From NCBI RefSeq assembly GCF_000524195.1, contig NW_020170502.1, positions 170,560-234,559 of the forward strand: a stretch of DNA of 64,000 nt, in the 5' to 3' direction. Made by a program: the position numbers and the translations under genes. Shown piece by piece: positions 39,395-51,925 of the stretch. How positions within the stretch are numbered: the first letter of the stretch is position 1; every line of letters starts with the position of its first letter. Below the pieces are notes generated by a model. The model searched no databases. It saw nothing but the letters and a program-made list of their open reading frames with translations, and was not told the origin of the DNA. The stretch is from Echinococcus granulosus. Its lineage: Eukaryota > Platyhelminthes > Cestoda > Cyclophyllidea > Taeniidae.

Positions 39395-40171
39395 CTCCAG
39401 CGCATAAGCAAAGGCGCCGCCCTTGGAAAACAAGAATATAAACGAAGATGTTAATGGCATTTTAGTTTAAAAAATCACTAATTTTTTTAAACAGACTTTC
39501 TAGGTGCTCGTTGCCTTAATTTTGGCGCACTCTCCGTATTAGCGCAGCCTTTGCATTCCCCAGATCGTGTTGAATATAAACACTTCGAGGGTACTACGGG
39601 TTTCACATACTCAAAATTTACAAGATATTGCAATAAATGCATTGTTGCACTTAGGCTAAGGTAGGGTAAACCATACTTCCAAACTAGCACTGCCATCTCC
39701 CGAAAGCCGAACTCCCTATTGCCAAATTACTTGTCCCATCGTATTCCTGTAGAGGAATCATCAGAAGATTAGCAATGCAGTGTTGAATCCATATCCGACC
39801 ACAGAAAAACGGCATATTGTGCATGCGGAAACATTCCTCCCTACCAATCTAGTCCCAATTTCATAGTGGTATAAAACGCTGGCCCTACTTATAAACATAT
39901 CCCCTAAAAACAGAATAACCCCAATACCTGATATCCGCTTTAGGTTGAGGCCAAACGTAAGAACACCCACAGATACGCAAGTCTTTCGATTCTCCTAATT
40001 ATACAAAAAGTGTGAAGAAAACCGTAGGGCGAAAATCAAAGGTCGGTGCTTGGTAAGGTTCCATGGCTAATGTAACATGTTTAGTCCGCCAAAATAATGA
40101 AGTCAGACGATTTGAAAGACAGGAAATATACCAACAAATTACGCGCCACTGGGATAAGGATGAAAGCCCAT

Positions 40172-41578
40172 CTATGATGTCTTTGGTGGGTTCAAAAAGA
40201 GATTTCTGTGGAATACAATGCCCCATTCCGTATCATCACGACACAGCATGCCTTCTTGTTCACACAAAAGAAGTCGCTCCCTAGCTAGCACGGGCGCTAT
40301 CCCCGCTTGTCGCGCTAATTCTCCCGCCGTCAGACCCTTTGAACCGTCAGATGGCAGAAGATCACAGGTCGCCTTCAATGTGGCCTCTTCGGACTCACTC
40401 GCAAGCTGCAAAACCTAGTACGAATAAAAATACTACTGACGACAGCAAAACTCAAGGTACTGGAAGAAGTTTATTAGCTAGAGGACGTACTTTAAGACCC
40501 GAGGGGAATGTTTTGAGCCGCAAAGGCAGTTTCAACATAGGCATCAGACGTGCAGCCTCAAGAAGATCATTAGGAGCAATCAGCTGAACACCACGAGCAC
40601 GATTTACGCGGCAATATGCCGTGGTGAGGTCAATACAACCACCACAAACACCCGCTGTACGCTGCTCTAACAGGGGTTGAAGTAGGCGACATATCTGGGA
40701 CGCCAGCTGCCGATGAAATGATGAAGAATGCGTCGCGATATCAGCGGTATCCTTTTCTTCTGCCACATTGACATCCTCCAGACCCATGCTTAGCATAGCC
40801 ATTCGAAGCTCTGTCATATCGTTTTCTGCTACCTTTTTACCGCTAGCTTTAGTGGTACGAATTCGTTGGGACAAATTTTTTGACAGAACAACCATCTCTT
40901 TCGCATTTTCCATAAGTTTAGACAGATCTGTGAAGGCAGTGGCTATGCTACGATCCGCGGAAACCGTTTGTGCTAGCATAGAGCGTTCGATTCCTGCCAC
41001 ACCGACGTGTCCCGATCCAGGCTTTAAAGCCACTGTCCACACCTTTGCCTAAAAGTGGGACATCACATTCAAAAGGAAAACAGGTTCGGTTCAGCAAGCA
41101 TGACACTTTTTAATAAAAAACTCACTGCAAGTGTTTCATTCAAGGCAGCGTAGAGTGCATTGTGTCCACCCTGCGTGAACCCGAGGCGAATGTAATCTAA
41201 TCCAGCTGCCATAGCAACGCGAGAATTTCCACTATCAACGATCCAAGCCACCGACCAGGGAGGTCTCGTAGGCATCGCCTTAACAGCATTCAGGAGTTGA
41301 GTTGGAGAAAGCAGTTTCAGCATAATTTTCGGTGTCGCAACAACAGATCCGGAGGCGTGTTGCAGAGTGGCACTGATCACCGCGGCCAGTGGAAGGGACA
41401 TTGTGGAGTCATCTTGTTGCCAGAGCAACCGATGAGAGGTGAGAGTTAGACGACCCTTATCGAAGTTGGTACGACCGGGTCCGTTGTAGAGGGTAACACC
41501 GGATAGTGTTGCAACTGAAGATTCACTATCGGAGAGCTCACTTTCAGCAGTAGTTAAACACCATCGAAAGCGATCCAT
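40172..41578 (-). CDS. VPS36: Vacuolar protein sorting 36, ESCRT-II subunit
   Basis: Three exons: 41578-41126, 41048-40491, 40414-40172, phase 0 throughout, 417 residues (human about 386). The N-terminal GLUE domain (1-150) starts MDRFRW and has LTLTSHRLLWQQDD; in other species this domain binds phosphoinositides and ubiquitin. Residues from about 152 form the EAP30 winged-helix region: VGVAGIERSM, DLSKLMENAKEMVVLSKNL, YCRVNRARGVQLIAPNDLLEAARLM, LPLRLKTFPSGLKV, then AGIAPVLARERLLLCEQEGMLCRDD near the C-terminus. With VPS22 and VPS25 it forms ESCRT-II, which links cargo-loaded ESCRT-I to ESCRT-III at endosomes. A pyrimidine-rich stretch ending CAG directly abuts the ATG, a likely trans-splice acceptor. 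The neighbour upstream is CHMP6. Confidence 0.95.
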
Positions 41579-41602
41579 CTGGAGCGCCGAGCACAAAAAA
41601 AT
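41579..41602 (-). promoter_or_regulatory. Candidate splice acceptor at the VPS36 start
   Basis: A T-rich stretch followed by gctcggcgctccag ends directly at the VPS36 ATG on the minus strand, leaving no 5' untranslated sequence after the acceptor. Confidence 0.4.
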
Positions 41603-43032
41603 GAGTAATCCAACTCACAAGCATATATCCTAAACATATCAGCCTCAAATTTTGAGCGAAACACCACACATCCGCATCTCTACTATGGGCGTTCAAGCCT
41701 GACCGAGACTTTTGTATTAGGGGGGTTTAAAAGAGAAGCCAGTGTGGTGGTATTACACGTAGTAATAGGTAGCAATCGGAACCCCAACGCGTGCACTTCG
41801 TGGACTGGTTCAGTCCAAACATTGCCTATTAAGATGCCAGGCAGCAGCAGTAGCAGTGAACACGTGTATGTGACAGTTTGATGCGATAAGGAGTCTTGTC
41901 ATCAGCAGCATAAAACCCGAGGCCACAGATCCCTAATCGTGCCTGTGGATAACTTGGAGCACAGACCAGAACATTCTGGATTGTATTACTATAAGTGACA
42001 AAATCAAGGAACGACGTTTCCCTACACAATCAAAATCACGATCGCCACAGTTTCGGCATCAACGACGAAGCGGAGCGGGCTGTCCGTGGCACTAATGAAT
42101 CCACTTGTGTCAAGACTACGTGGTAGCAAGTAGGATGGAAAATAAATTTCACTTCAACATCTCCAGAAACTGACTGTCGTACCCGGCAAATTCAAGCACT
42201 GTTTTGACATGAACGCTACTTGTAGACTCACCTTATATGAATAATGCGTTAATTTTGAAAAAAAAAACCATTACAAACGGCACCACATGCATACATAAAG
42301 ATTAAAAAGGTGCAAAAGTAGTAGAGAATGTATTCTAGCAGAAGGACAGTGGTGATAGGGACAGTAATGAAAGGTGTTGTACATAAGGGGAGATCTAATT
42401 AATATCACAGGTAGAAAGAGGATTAACCGGTTACTAAGGTTGCCTCACGGTGCTTGTGATGATCGGCTGAACCTGAATGAATGAGAAAAAGGAACCATTA
42501 TATAATATCAGGGCTAAAGAGATGCTGAGAAGGCACACGATGCCGAACGCAATTGCACTGGCGTGCCTTATTAAGGCCACAAAAGATGACTCAAGGAGAC
42601 GCATTGACGAGGGCGAAAAGCAAAATTAAACCAAACAAACTAAAATTCCAATTTTATCGACTAGACACCAAGTATAAATGATACTGAGGAGCAATACTTC
42701 TTCTGCTAGGTTAAAACCTGCGAAGCCCCGCTATGGAAGAGTTCAAGGTGCGTGAAATCGTCAATCATTCATTTCTGAGAACTCCATAGTTACTGCAGAC
42801 AAAGTGAGGTAAGAGTATGACAAGTTAGCATCAACTTTAGCATTATTAATGACACTTTTGATTCTAGTGCGTCATGGCTGAAGGAGAAGAGTAGTCCTGG
42901 AAAACTCCGGGGACTGAGCTTAGAGAAAGATGGAAGTAATGCAATAAAGTGAAAACTGTTTGAGTCTACATTTAATTACAAGTCTTATATTACCGCCTTA
43001 GCGTCATGACCCTCTTTCATGTTAAGAACTTC
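41579..43032. other. Spacer between CHMP6 and VPS36
   Basis: About 1.45 kb with no supported coding sequence. It should hold the CHMP6 3' untranslated region and the acceptor directly before the VPS36 start. Confidence 0.55.
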
Positions 43033-44334
43033 TTAGCTTTTCTGCATGCTAGCAATGACAAGTCCCTCTGCACAGGTTTGCCATTGCGACCACAGAGATG
43101 ACGCGTTACACTCACTCTGGGGCTTCTTGACCCTGGTAGCATCAGCGGAGGATGCCGATGGACGAGGAACCTCATGGTCTGGTACAGCCGGAAGATCACC
43201 AGCGACGTCGCTAGCCAGCAGACGCTCCAATTCTGCCTCAACTTCAACGTCATCGCGAGACGTCAAATTGCCTACTATTAGAGCGCTTAGCTCCTATAGT
43301 TGCAAATGATAAAAAACAGTAACTATTGTCAGAACTTAAGTGGTAGTTAACTCACAAACTCAACAGCCCGATAACGTTAAACAAGCTTTCAACATCGATT
43401 AATCCCACACGTACTGAACTAGACAACACATTTGACATGTCTTTTAAAAAGAATTAAAGATTGCCACTTAAAATAGGTGCTGAGGAAAAATGGAGTCAGA
43501 ATAATAAAAGGTAAGCTAATTAACTCACAGATTGGTAGTCCTGAGCCTCCTGAGCATCGCTAAGAATTTTTTCCACATCTTCCAATTTCATGAGGTCGTT
43601 CAGTTTCTTCAGCGCCTCGTTACCTTTCCTCAAACTCTCCACAACCTGGACCTGAACCTGCGCAAACTCCAGGTCATTTATGAGACCTTCAACAGTAGTC
43701 AAATGCTGTTCTGACTGTTCAAGCAACTTTTCCTGGTATTTCTTCTTTTTAAGCAGTAGCAGCGCTCGTCTTAAAAGAATGAAAATGAGGATCATCTTAA
43801 ATTATCTGCAGTAGGAAATTAGGATAAAATGTCGTAAAAGAAAATTATAGAACCACAGCAAATAATAGCCGATGGAAAAAAATCCATGAGGAAGGATCTT
43901 AAAAAACAAGCCTCCCCGACCGCATAAAACGTGATTCAATTTAAACACTATTGATGACACAAACAGACGACCACAACTAATGGGAATTCTAGAAATAACA
44001 AACACAGAGAGGAAATGTCAAGTACGATCGAAAGTGAAGAGAAGTGAAGTCAAAAGGGGGAGGACTTTAGTAACAGAAAAGGTGAGAAAATTAAATACTG
44101 CTAAGAAGCAAAGCAAATAGGCGTGGGTAAATTACGAGCATGATAAAAAATCATAGCATCTTACTGTTTTTGTTTGCGAGAAACGAGCTCCTTGATAGTG
44201 GCAGTGTCCTTTTCGATAGAACCATTTATCCTACGAGCATAGCGCTTCAATTCATCACGCTGCTGCTTCAGCTGTAAAACCGCCTTATCGTGTTCCGTAA
44301 CACGAGATTTGTGGCGGCTGAATAGAATACCCAT
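43033..44334 (-). CDS. CHMP6: Charged multivesicular body protein 6, ESCRT-III subunit
   Basis: Three exons: 44334-44165, 43769-43529, 43293-43033, in phase, about 223 residues (human 201). The first exon is only 170 nt. It starts MGILFSRHKSRVTEHDKAV; Gly2 fits the N-myristoylation signal of CHMP6 (MGNLFG in human), used for membrane anchoring. The core is basic and helical: LKQQRDELKRYARRI, LLLLKKKKYQEKLLEQSEQ, LEFAQVQVQVVESLRKGNEALKKLN, LEDVEKILSDAQEAQDYQ. Exon 3 gives ELSALIVGNL, DDVEVEAELERLLASD, then a Pro-rich tail. CHMP6 is recruited by ESCRT-II (through VPS25) and nucleates CHMP4 filaments. The C-terminus is uncertain: after PQ a GTGAGT donor at 43115 could splice away the last residues shown. 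A strong acceptor ends 2 nt before the ATG. Confidence 0.93.
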
Positions 44335-46018
44335 ACCTAAAGTGGAGATAGAAGGAAATTTAGGAATTTATTTCCTTAGCTAGTAATGTTTAAGGTAAAA
44401 GGCAATGAATAAGATCATAAGGGCGGAAATTGCTTGCTCGAAAAGTCAAAAAGGCTGCAAAAGCCAAAGGTAGCAATAAAATTATTTATATGCGAATTAC
44501 ATCGGCAAAGGAGAACAAAAAAATCACGCTACCGCAAACCAGCTCTCTGATTGGATGTAAGGGAAATCTAATTCATACGTTTATTGTAAAGGAGAACTTA
44601 AAGATATCAATCTATGCATTTGCTTTGAAGTAAATTTTGAGGTTTTTATAGGGTCAGTTTTGGCCTTTTAAGGCAACAGTAAAGTGCAGCTATGTGTCCG
44701 AAACCGAATATTTACATGGAAGAAATTTAGTGCGAAACCCCTTTTTCTAAATTGTAAAATAAATTGTACTAGAAGATCACTAAACAAGCATTGCATTTTA
44801 AAGAAAATGTTGCACTACAAAAAGATTTTTAAGCACATAGAGACTATTCCAGCTGAGTTGGAAATGATCGAAGAAGCACAGTACACACCCACGACTTCTA
44901 ATTGAGATAAGGTAAGGTATAATACTCAAACAGAACATGTAATTTCAGGGAGTAAAAAGGCTTTAATTATTAGCATAGCAACAAAGTGAGCCCATTCGAT
45001 GGTGGTGCAGGGACGAAGGAACTAATTAGACCTATTTTCAAACCGAAATATTAAAAGCAATCAAAGCAAAGAATTACCATTATTTGCCAGCCTTCTGCAT
45101 TTGCCATCAAGACCCAATCAGTGCTTTACGAGAACTTCCCCGATCCAACAGTGCCAGACGTTATATTTTCATGAAGTTGACTGCAGTTTTACTGGTTGCT
45201 CACAGCAAGCTTACTGACCATAAGTTCTGTCCTGTACGTGAACTGTATCGAAGAGAAGCATGCACGCAGGTTTTTTAATATTTGTGGCTACTTTCGGTAC
45301 GGCCAAGCGCAGAAGTAGAGTCATTTAGTGTGAAATAATGTTTAAATATTTTATCTTGAGGATAAAGTTAAGCTTCTATACCTCCTTACAAGGAGTTTCT
45401 CACTTCGATATTGCTCACTTAATCCATCTAGGATCAATTTAAATGGTAAGAGGGTGGGAAGCGTGCGGATAATTAATTATTATTTTTTCAACGGATAGAG
45501 TAGACAGTCCTGTAACAGAATTTTTTCAAATGGTCCACTGCTTGTGTTACTTTAGCTGCTCGTAGTACAAAATAGGGTAGTAGGGTATAATAGACGCTTT
45601 CTGTACAAAAAGTATAATTAAACGCACGTAGGTTACAGCAGAGCCTTATGTGTGCCATTTTAATATCTAACGCTATCTTATCCGTCTGATTAGATTCAGA
45701 GTCACTTGCTGCAACGTATTTTTTGCCAAAGAGAATGGTATGCTGTGGTTAATTAGTGTGCAAGTAAAAACTTTCACTGACGGAAAAAAAGGACTTTATT
45801 TCTAGCTACATTAACGTCTGAATTTTCCATTTGGTCTGGCTGGATCTGAACAAATTGTACTCGTTCTAGGGCTTACACGTCAACTAAATAAAATGACACG
45901 ATCTCTTAGGTTAAATTATCACCCTTTGTTTATACTTTTTTGGTCATTTCGCATATTCAATTTGCTCTCCAAGGTCATATTGTCATTCCTGCTTTTGCGG
46001 ATTTGTGTTCAAATATTC
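44335..46018. other. Divergent intergenic region between CHMP6 and KDM1A
   Basis: About 1.7 kb, AT-rich, with no supported gene. It separates the minus-strand cluster from the plus-strand KDM1A and should contain regulatory sequence for both, though no defined promoter element could be named. Confidence 0.5.
44337..44358 (-). promoter_or_regulatory. Candidate splice acceptor before CHMP6 start
   Basis: Minus-strand sequence ttccttctatctccactttag ends 2 bases before the CHMP6 ATG. It could be cis- or trans-splicing. Confidence 0.4.
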
Positions 46019-49000
46019 ATGCCTAGAGGAAGACCTCGCCGAAATCTTAGAACCAAAACACAATCCGTTCACGCAAATGGTGGGGCTAATGACAACTTGA
46101 ATACGGAGCTTTCAGAAACAGAGGTGTTTGTTATTCTTTGACGTTAGCACGCAGGTTTCTTCTTCTCTGTAAACTTTTCATCATTGAAATATTCTGTAAT
46201 GCTTACCTCCCTAGTAACTTTCTGAAAGGCATGTTGTGCATGCGAATTTTCATAGGCTGCATTTGGAACTAATTTGCACGCATCTGTGTATTCGCCCTGT
46301 TTTTTATCAGTTTTATTTCGTCACCGGTATTTAAGTCCAGTATTTCAACATTGGTCCTTAATTTGTTCCCATTTTTGACTGATAATTTTGTAACCTAATT
46401 TAGATAGCTTTTGCACATTCGTATAAATTAGAATCGCCCTGAAGACAACATTGACGACCCAATTGAGATCCAAACCGCCGACGAGGAAGAAAATTCTTCC
46501 TCCGACGAAAACAACTCAGATTCATCTTCATCCGAAATTCCTCGGAAGAGGAAACTTACTGAGGGGAAAATTGATGTCGATGAAGAGCTGGAAAGTGTTG
46601 ACGACGAGGAGTTGACAGATTCCGACTTGGACGATGAATATTACGTAGAGGGATTGGATGGAGACGATAGTAGTCGAAATGATGTGCCCACAGATTTGCC
46701 CTTAAGCTTTTGCGGACCCGCGGAAAAGGCCGCTGAAACATGTCGTCTTCCAGCCCGTCGTATCACTGCTGACGAATCGTCGATGTTTCCGTTTCTGGAA
46801 GACGATGAGAATGTAGCTCTTAGGCCGGCCTATCTTATTGCTCGCAATGCAGCTGTACGTTTGACCTTGATTTTTCTAGTGTCCAATTGATGCCTTGTGT
46901 TATGTAAAAATCAAATGAGTGTTGCTAGATTTATCCATTCGTTCACTTACGATGCGACTCTCTGCCATTAATCTGTCCGTCTATCATTCTCAGGTCCTTC
47001 TCCCTTTTCTTAGTGTATCGACCAATCTATGAATCTTATCGCTTCTTTAGTTCACCCCCTAAGCCTATTTCGGATCCATCCACTCATTTGCGCATTTACC
47101 ACTCATTCTTCAATCAGTTTTTGGTGCCTCTGTTTATACGAGTCTTATTTACCGATTTCTGACATCCGTCTGGCAGTAATCCTATTGTCCAACCCAGATT
47201 CCTTCGCTTATTCATCTGCACTTCAGATTCTAGTATTTGTGATTTATCGTTCTCAACTTAGGTGTTTATCTGATTTGGGTATTCCAAATCTCCGCTGGTA
47301 TATTACTCTCTAGGCAATTCGATTAGAGTATTGTAGAAAGCATCTGCTCAATCATCCACCTCTGATTCGTCCATCCAATTCCCTGCCTGTTTACTATTTT
47401 GTGCCACTGCTTATTTTTTTACACCTCTAGTTTATCTACCTTAAAACTACCCGTTAATTTATCCATTTGACAATCTTGAATCTTTTCATTAGTCACCAAG
47501 TCATCAACGTATTGATGACCCCTATTTCGTCTGTTCGCCCACCTATCTGTTTCTGATTCTTTCACGCATCGTTATTCCACTTTTTCTCTATGGATTCATT
47601 CATTTGTTCACCCATTTATCACTTTTCGCCTCATCCCATCTATTTTCGTTTGTACCAGTTGTAATGAAAGGACCTTGACTTTTTATCAACAAGTCCTCAG
47701 CTTATCATGAATGTCGCTAATCAATACTTGACCCTTCCATTCTCTTCTGAGCCATCCATCCTTTCTGAATTCGTCTTTGATTATTCGTCTTTCTTCTATC
47801 TACCCAGTTCTGTTCAAACATACGTCTTTGGTAAACAATAGTGGAACCCCTGTTTTTTACATTAAGTGTAGGAGTTTTTTTGGAATTCACAAAGTGAATT
47901 AATGCATTCCAATACCTTCATGAAAACTACCTAGTCATTTGAGGGAGGGGGCAAATTCAAAGCTAGCATCTGCTTCTTCCTTTCTTTCAGTGTCACATGT
48001 GGACAGAGGATCCCACGGTGCAGGTGACGACGGATCGCCTAATGGGCTATCTCGTCTCGTCTAGTAATGATCAAGCTGTACTTTGCATGCATGCATCTGG
48101 CTTAACCGCCTCTCTACCCACCAGTGAAGATGCTTCTCCTATTACCTCTGTTTGGTCAACTCCAGTAGCGCGGCAAAATTTGGAACGACTCGCCTATCTA
48201 GCAGTCCTCTTCCTTGAACGCTATGGCTATATCAATATTGGGGCTTTTAAGCAACTGGCAGCGCCTCTGACGCGAGCTGTAAAACCGGCTTCGGGTGATT
48301 CGACCACATCGACGACACGAAGGGGTGCCGATAAGCACGCAGCTAATGCCATGGTACCCCTCAGGGTTATCATTTGTGGTGCTGGAGCAGCTGGGCTCAT
48401 GGCGGCGCGTCAGTTAGTATATTTCGGTGCTCAGGTCACCGTTTTTGAGGCCAGAGACCGAATTGGTGGCCGGATTTGGACCTACAAACAGGGCAATCAG
48501 TTTGCCGACCTCGGTGCAATGATTATAACGGGAATGTGTGCGTTCCCCTTTCTCCCTCTCCCTAATATACCATTAAATGAAGTACCTCCAAGTGGATTGT
48601 GTTTTGAATTTTAGCTGGAAACCCGTCTACAATCCTGGCCAAGCAAGGTGGGCTGATGCTGGCTCCAATCAATCCTTGTTGCACGCTTTACACTGCGTCT
48701 GGGCGGCCCGTCTCGCAGGAAAAAGATGCTCGGATCGAGAAGGAGTTTAATCGCATCCTAGCAACTGCTGGACACATCGCTGCCAAGGATCCGGAGAATT
48801 TGGCAGGGAAGTCGCTTGGTCAGGTCATTGAGGACCTAATTCGGTAGGTTTGTGACATTGCTTTGAACTTTAGGCGAATTGCTTCTAGTCCCTATGCTGC
48901 TTTGACAGCTTCCTTTACTCCGAGATAGTTTTACTGAAAACGTTTAAGTAGCATTTATATCAATTGCCATGAACATATTTACGGATTTTGGGGCTTGAAA

Positions 49001-51925
49001 GCCACAGTTTATTTTTATTTTATTTATTATAGCTTTCAAGAACACCGCATTGTTCCTCTGAAGATCAGTCACAGAAACCTCGTTTCTATTCTTTTGCGTC
49101 GGAAGGCCAAAATTTTAAATGAGGTGAACGTTTGAACAGTATTTCATTCAAAGTATAATCACAAAGCCTAAAAATTGCATTATTTTATCATAGATATAAT
49201 CAGTTTGAATATGAGAGTTTGATTGTTGCTATAGTTCTCATCTGATTGCGGTGATTTCGCGTCGGCCAACGCCAAAGTAGTCCAATGTATTGAAATCGCC
49301 TCCAAGAGACAGAAGCAACCAGAATCACATCTTGTGGAATTCACTTCTTAAGGGTGCATATAATTTCTCCTGAGAAATCTAAATTCCAAAACTGCATCTT
49401 GTTTATTTTGCACGGGCGGATCTAATGGGTGGATGCATCCACTCCCCTCCAATACAACAGCTATTGACTCATCACTCTCCACCATCTCGACCCTAGCTCA
49501 GTTCTTTTGCGTAACCAGAACTTGTACGCCAAACCGAACCCTCATGGTCTTTGTGACAAACGTTGCCTGCATCTTGGCACAGACACCTGTTTATCTCTTT
49601 AAATACCAACTTCTCTAGATGGCAGATGCACGAAGAGAAATAAACGAGGCTTACAATGATTGGCAAGCGCTTTGTAAGGAGTCACACGAGACACCATCAC
49701 CGCCAGCTCCACCATCCTCATTGACAGCGCGGTCAAGGCGTTCTCGCGTCGTCGTGGAGACTGCCTCCACGATTTCCGTTAGTTCGACGAATTCTTCCGC
49801 TTCCGCCACGCCTCATGTCGCTTCGCCTACGAAACATGATCCCGATGCGGGGTAAGCTAGAAAAGTACTTGGCGCTTATGGCGTTAGTTTTACGCTATTT
49901 CGAGTGCTTTAAAACTTGCCGCTTTCTTCGTCTAGTGAAGTATCCAAGTTGTCGGGTGTAGTGGACGTGCAGGATGAGTATAATCGTCGACGTCAGTTGT
50001 CCATGTTACATGCCGCATGGAAACGATTTGATCCGATGCAAGTGGCCCTTACAAAAATTAATCGGCAGCTTGAAGTGCTAGCACAGAATCCACCTCGGTA
50101 GGTTTGTATCTTGGGTGATTTTCTTAACGCTCCTCCCAATCGCCTATGTTTTGTTGATTGTCTGACTAACCAATGGAATGCCGTCTCCACTTAGTGACGT
50201 CTACCTAACCAGCTCCGAACGAAACCTCATCGATTGGCACCTAGCCAATCTGGAATTTGCCAACGCCACTGAATTACAAAACCTCTCTCTTATTCATTGG
50301 GATCAGGACGACGCCTACGAGCTGGGCGGAGATCACTGCATCGTTCAAGGCGGCTTCGGTCAAATAATGGATGTACTCACCAGTTCCTCCGGTGCCTCTG
50401 GCACTCTGAGACCCGCTGTAGACAACCCCTGCGGCCAAATTGAGCTTAAATCCTCCATCAAGGAGATATCAATCAGTGATTCCGGTAAAGTTTGTCAAAT
50501 TCGTTGAGGTATCCCTATTATCTCGACTAAAGGCCAAATATTTTTGTATTTTTGTTTGAAAAGGCGTAAAGGTGTCGTGCTTGAATAAAGCCGTGAGTGA
50601 AGACGAGCTCATTTCCCACTATGGGGACGTGGTGCTCTGTGCACTACCCTTGGGTGTTCTGAAGGAGTCTGTCAAGATCTCGAATGCGGAGAAGAAGCTG
50701 GAGCAAGCAGACTTGACAACACTCAGCGCACCGTATTTCATTCCTCCCCTTCCACCATGGAAATGCGAGGCAATTGAACGGACTGGCTTTGGCACGCTGA
50801 ATAAGGTCAGTTTGGATCTGATCTACCGTAGTAGCCTTCATGGTTGACTACTCGATTGGTAAGTAGTATGGTAGAGAAATCTCAAAAGCTTGTTTTATGA
50901 GAATAACTTGTTAATGAATGTCTAGAAGGACTAGGAAGTAGAGGTTGTACCGTAAGAGACTGGAAATGATCCGCGTTGTCAAACTTGCGTGGCATTTAGT
51001 CGGTGAACGCGGAACTACTGCCACCAATGCGGTGTCTAACATAAGCCAAATAAGTCTGCAAGTAGCCCTATTCCAGGCGTTCGAGATGGTTGGGATAGGC
51101 TTTAATACCATTATGGTGGTGTCCACTTTTCATAGTTGGTCCTCTTCTTCAATGATTTCTTTTGGGATCGCAACGAGCGCGTCTTTGGCTACGTTCACGA
51201 TTCCACTGAACGTCGCGGCGAGCTCTTCCTCTTCTGGTCCATCACTGACCGACCGTGTCTCATCGCTCTCGTTGCTGGCAAGGCAGCAGTCACCTTAGAA
51301 ACGGAAATTGCTGCCACCGTGGGACCAAAAGGCGATGGTGACACCGCGGCCTACCTCAAACTACCTATTGTCGCTCGTGCTTTGTCCATTCTACGCAAGA
51401 TCTTTGGTCGACAGCATATGGGCAATGTGCCTGATGTAAGGGCGACTCGAATGACATCAGTAGTAATTTTTTATTCCTTCTCCTGCACACAGTGTTCAAT
51501 CTTAGGTATTTATTAACTCCGCTTTTCAGCCCATTGGAGCATATGCAACGCGCTGGACATCGGATGAGAATATCCGGGGCTCTTATTCCTACGTAGCAGT
51601 GGGATCCAGCGGTGATGACTACGATTTCTTAGCAGCGCCGGCTTCACAAGTGGCACCTACCCTACCATCGAGCCTTAGCGCTCCAGCCGCAGCTACAGGG
51701 GGAGAAGAGGGCTCGCCACAAGTCCCACTCAGACTTTTCTTTTGCGGGGAGCACACAAACCGACACTATCCAGCCTCGGTGCAGGGAGCAATCTTCTCGG
51801 GGCTGAGGGAGGTTGCCCGCATCGCAAACACTTTTTGTCCGGGCGAGACGCCGATTCGACAGCATGGCTTTGTGTTGAGGCAGGCACCGTCTGTGACGCA
51901 GCAGCAGCAGCCAATGACAATGTGA
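46019..51925 (+). CDS. KDM1A: Lysine-specific histone demethylase 1 (LSD1)
   Basis: Eleven exons: 46019-46123, 46432-46854, 47991-48537, 48615-48843, 49033-49123, 49619-49851, 49936-50097, 50195-50484, 50564-50805, 51136-51435, 51530-51925. All are in phase, 1005 residues (human 852). The order is an acidic Ser-rich N-terminus with an RKRK stretch (about 40-115); a SWIRM domain (about 120-265: PLSFCGPAEKAAETCRLP, FLERYGYINIGAFKQL); a Ser/Thr-rich linker; the FAD-binding motif VIICGAGAAGLMAARQL (about 303-318) with EARDRIGGRIWTY; a tower insert (about 436-600); then DVYLTSSERNLIDWHLANLEFANA, HWDQDDAYELGG, LPLGVLK and GFGTLNK. The catalytic-site Lys (human K661) is K774. The C-terminal FAD signature is RLFFCGEHTNRHYPASVQGAIFSGLREVARIA. 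It removes methyl groups from histone H3 K4, in complex with CoREST through the tower. The start is the MPRGRPRRNL ATG. Confidence 0.95.
46855..47990 (+). other. KDM1A intron 2, largely degenerate CCAT tract
   Basis: The 1.1-kb intron inside the SWIRM domain. From about 46925 to 47820 it consists mostly of imperfect CCAT/CATT/TTCA units such as ttatccattcgttcac and cattcatttgttcaccc, the complement of the GGAT family seen elsewhere. Confidence 0.7.

Noticed and set aside
46925..47820. Possible CRISPR-like or satellite array
   Set aside because: Units are irregular four-base derivatives without constant repeats and spacers; this is decayed tetranucleotide DNA in a eukaryotic intron.
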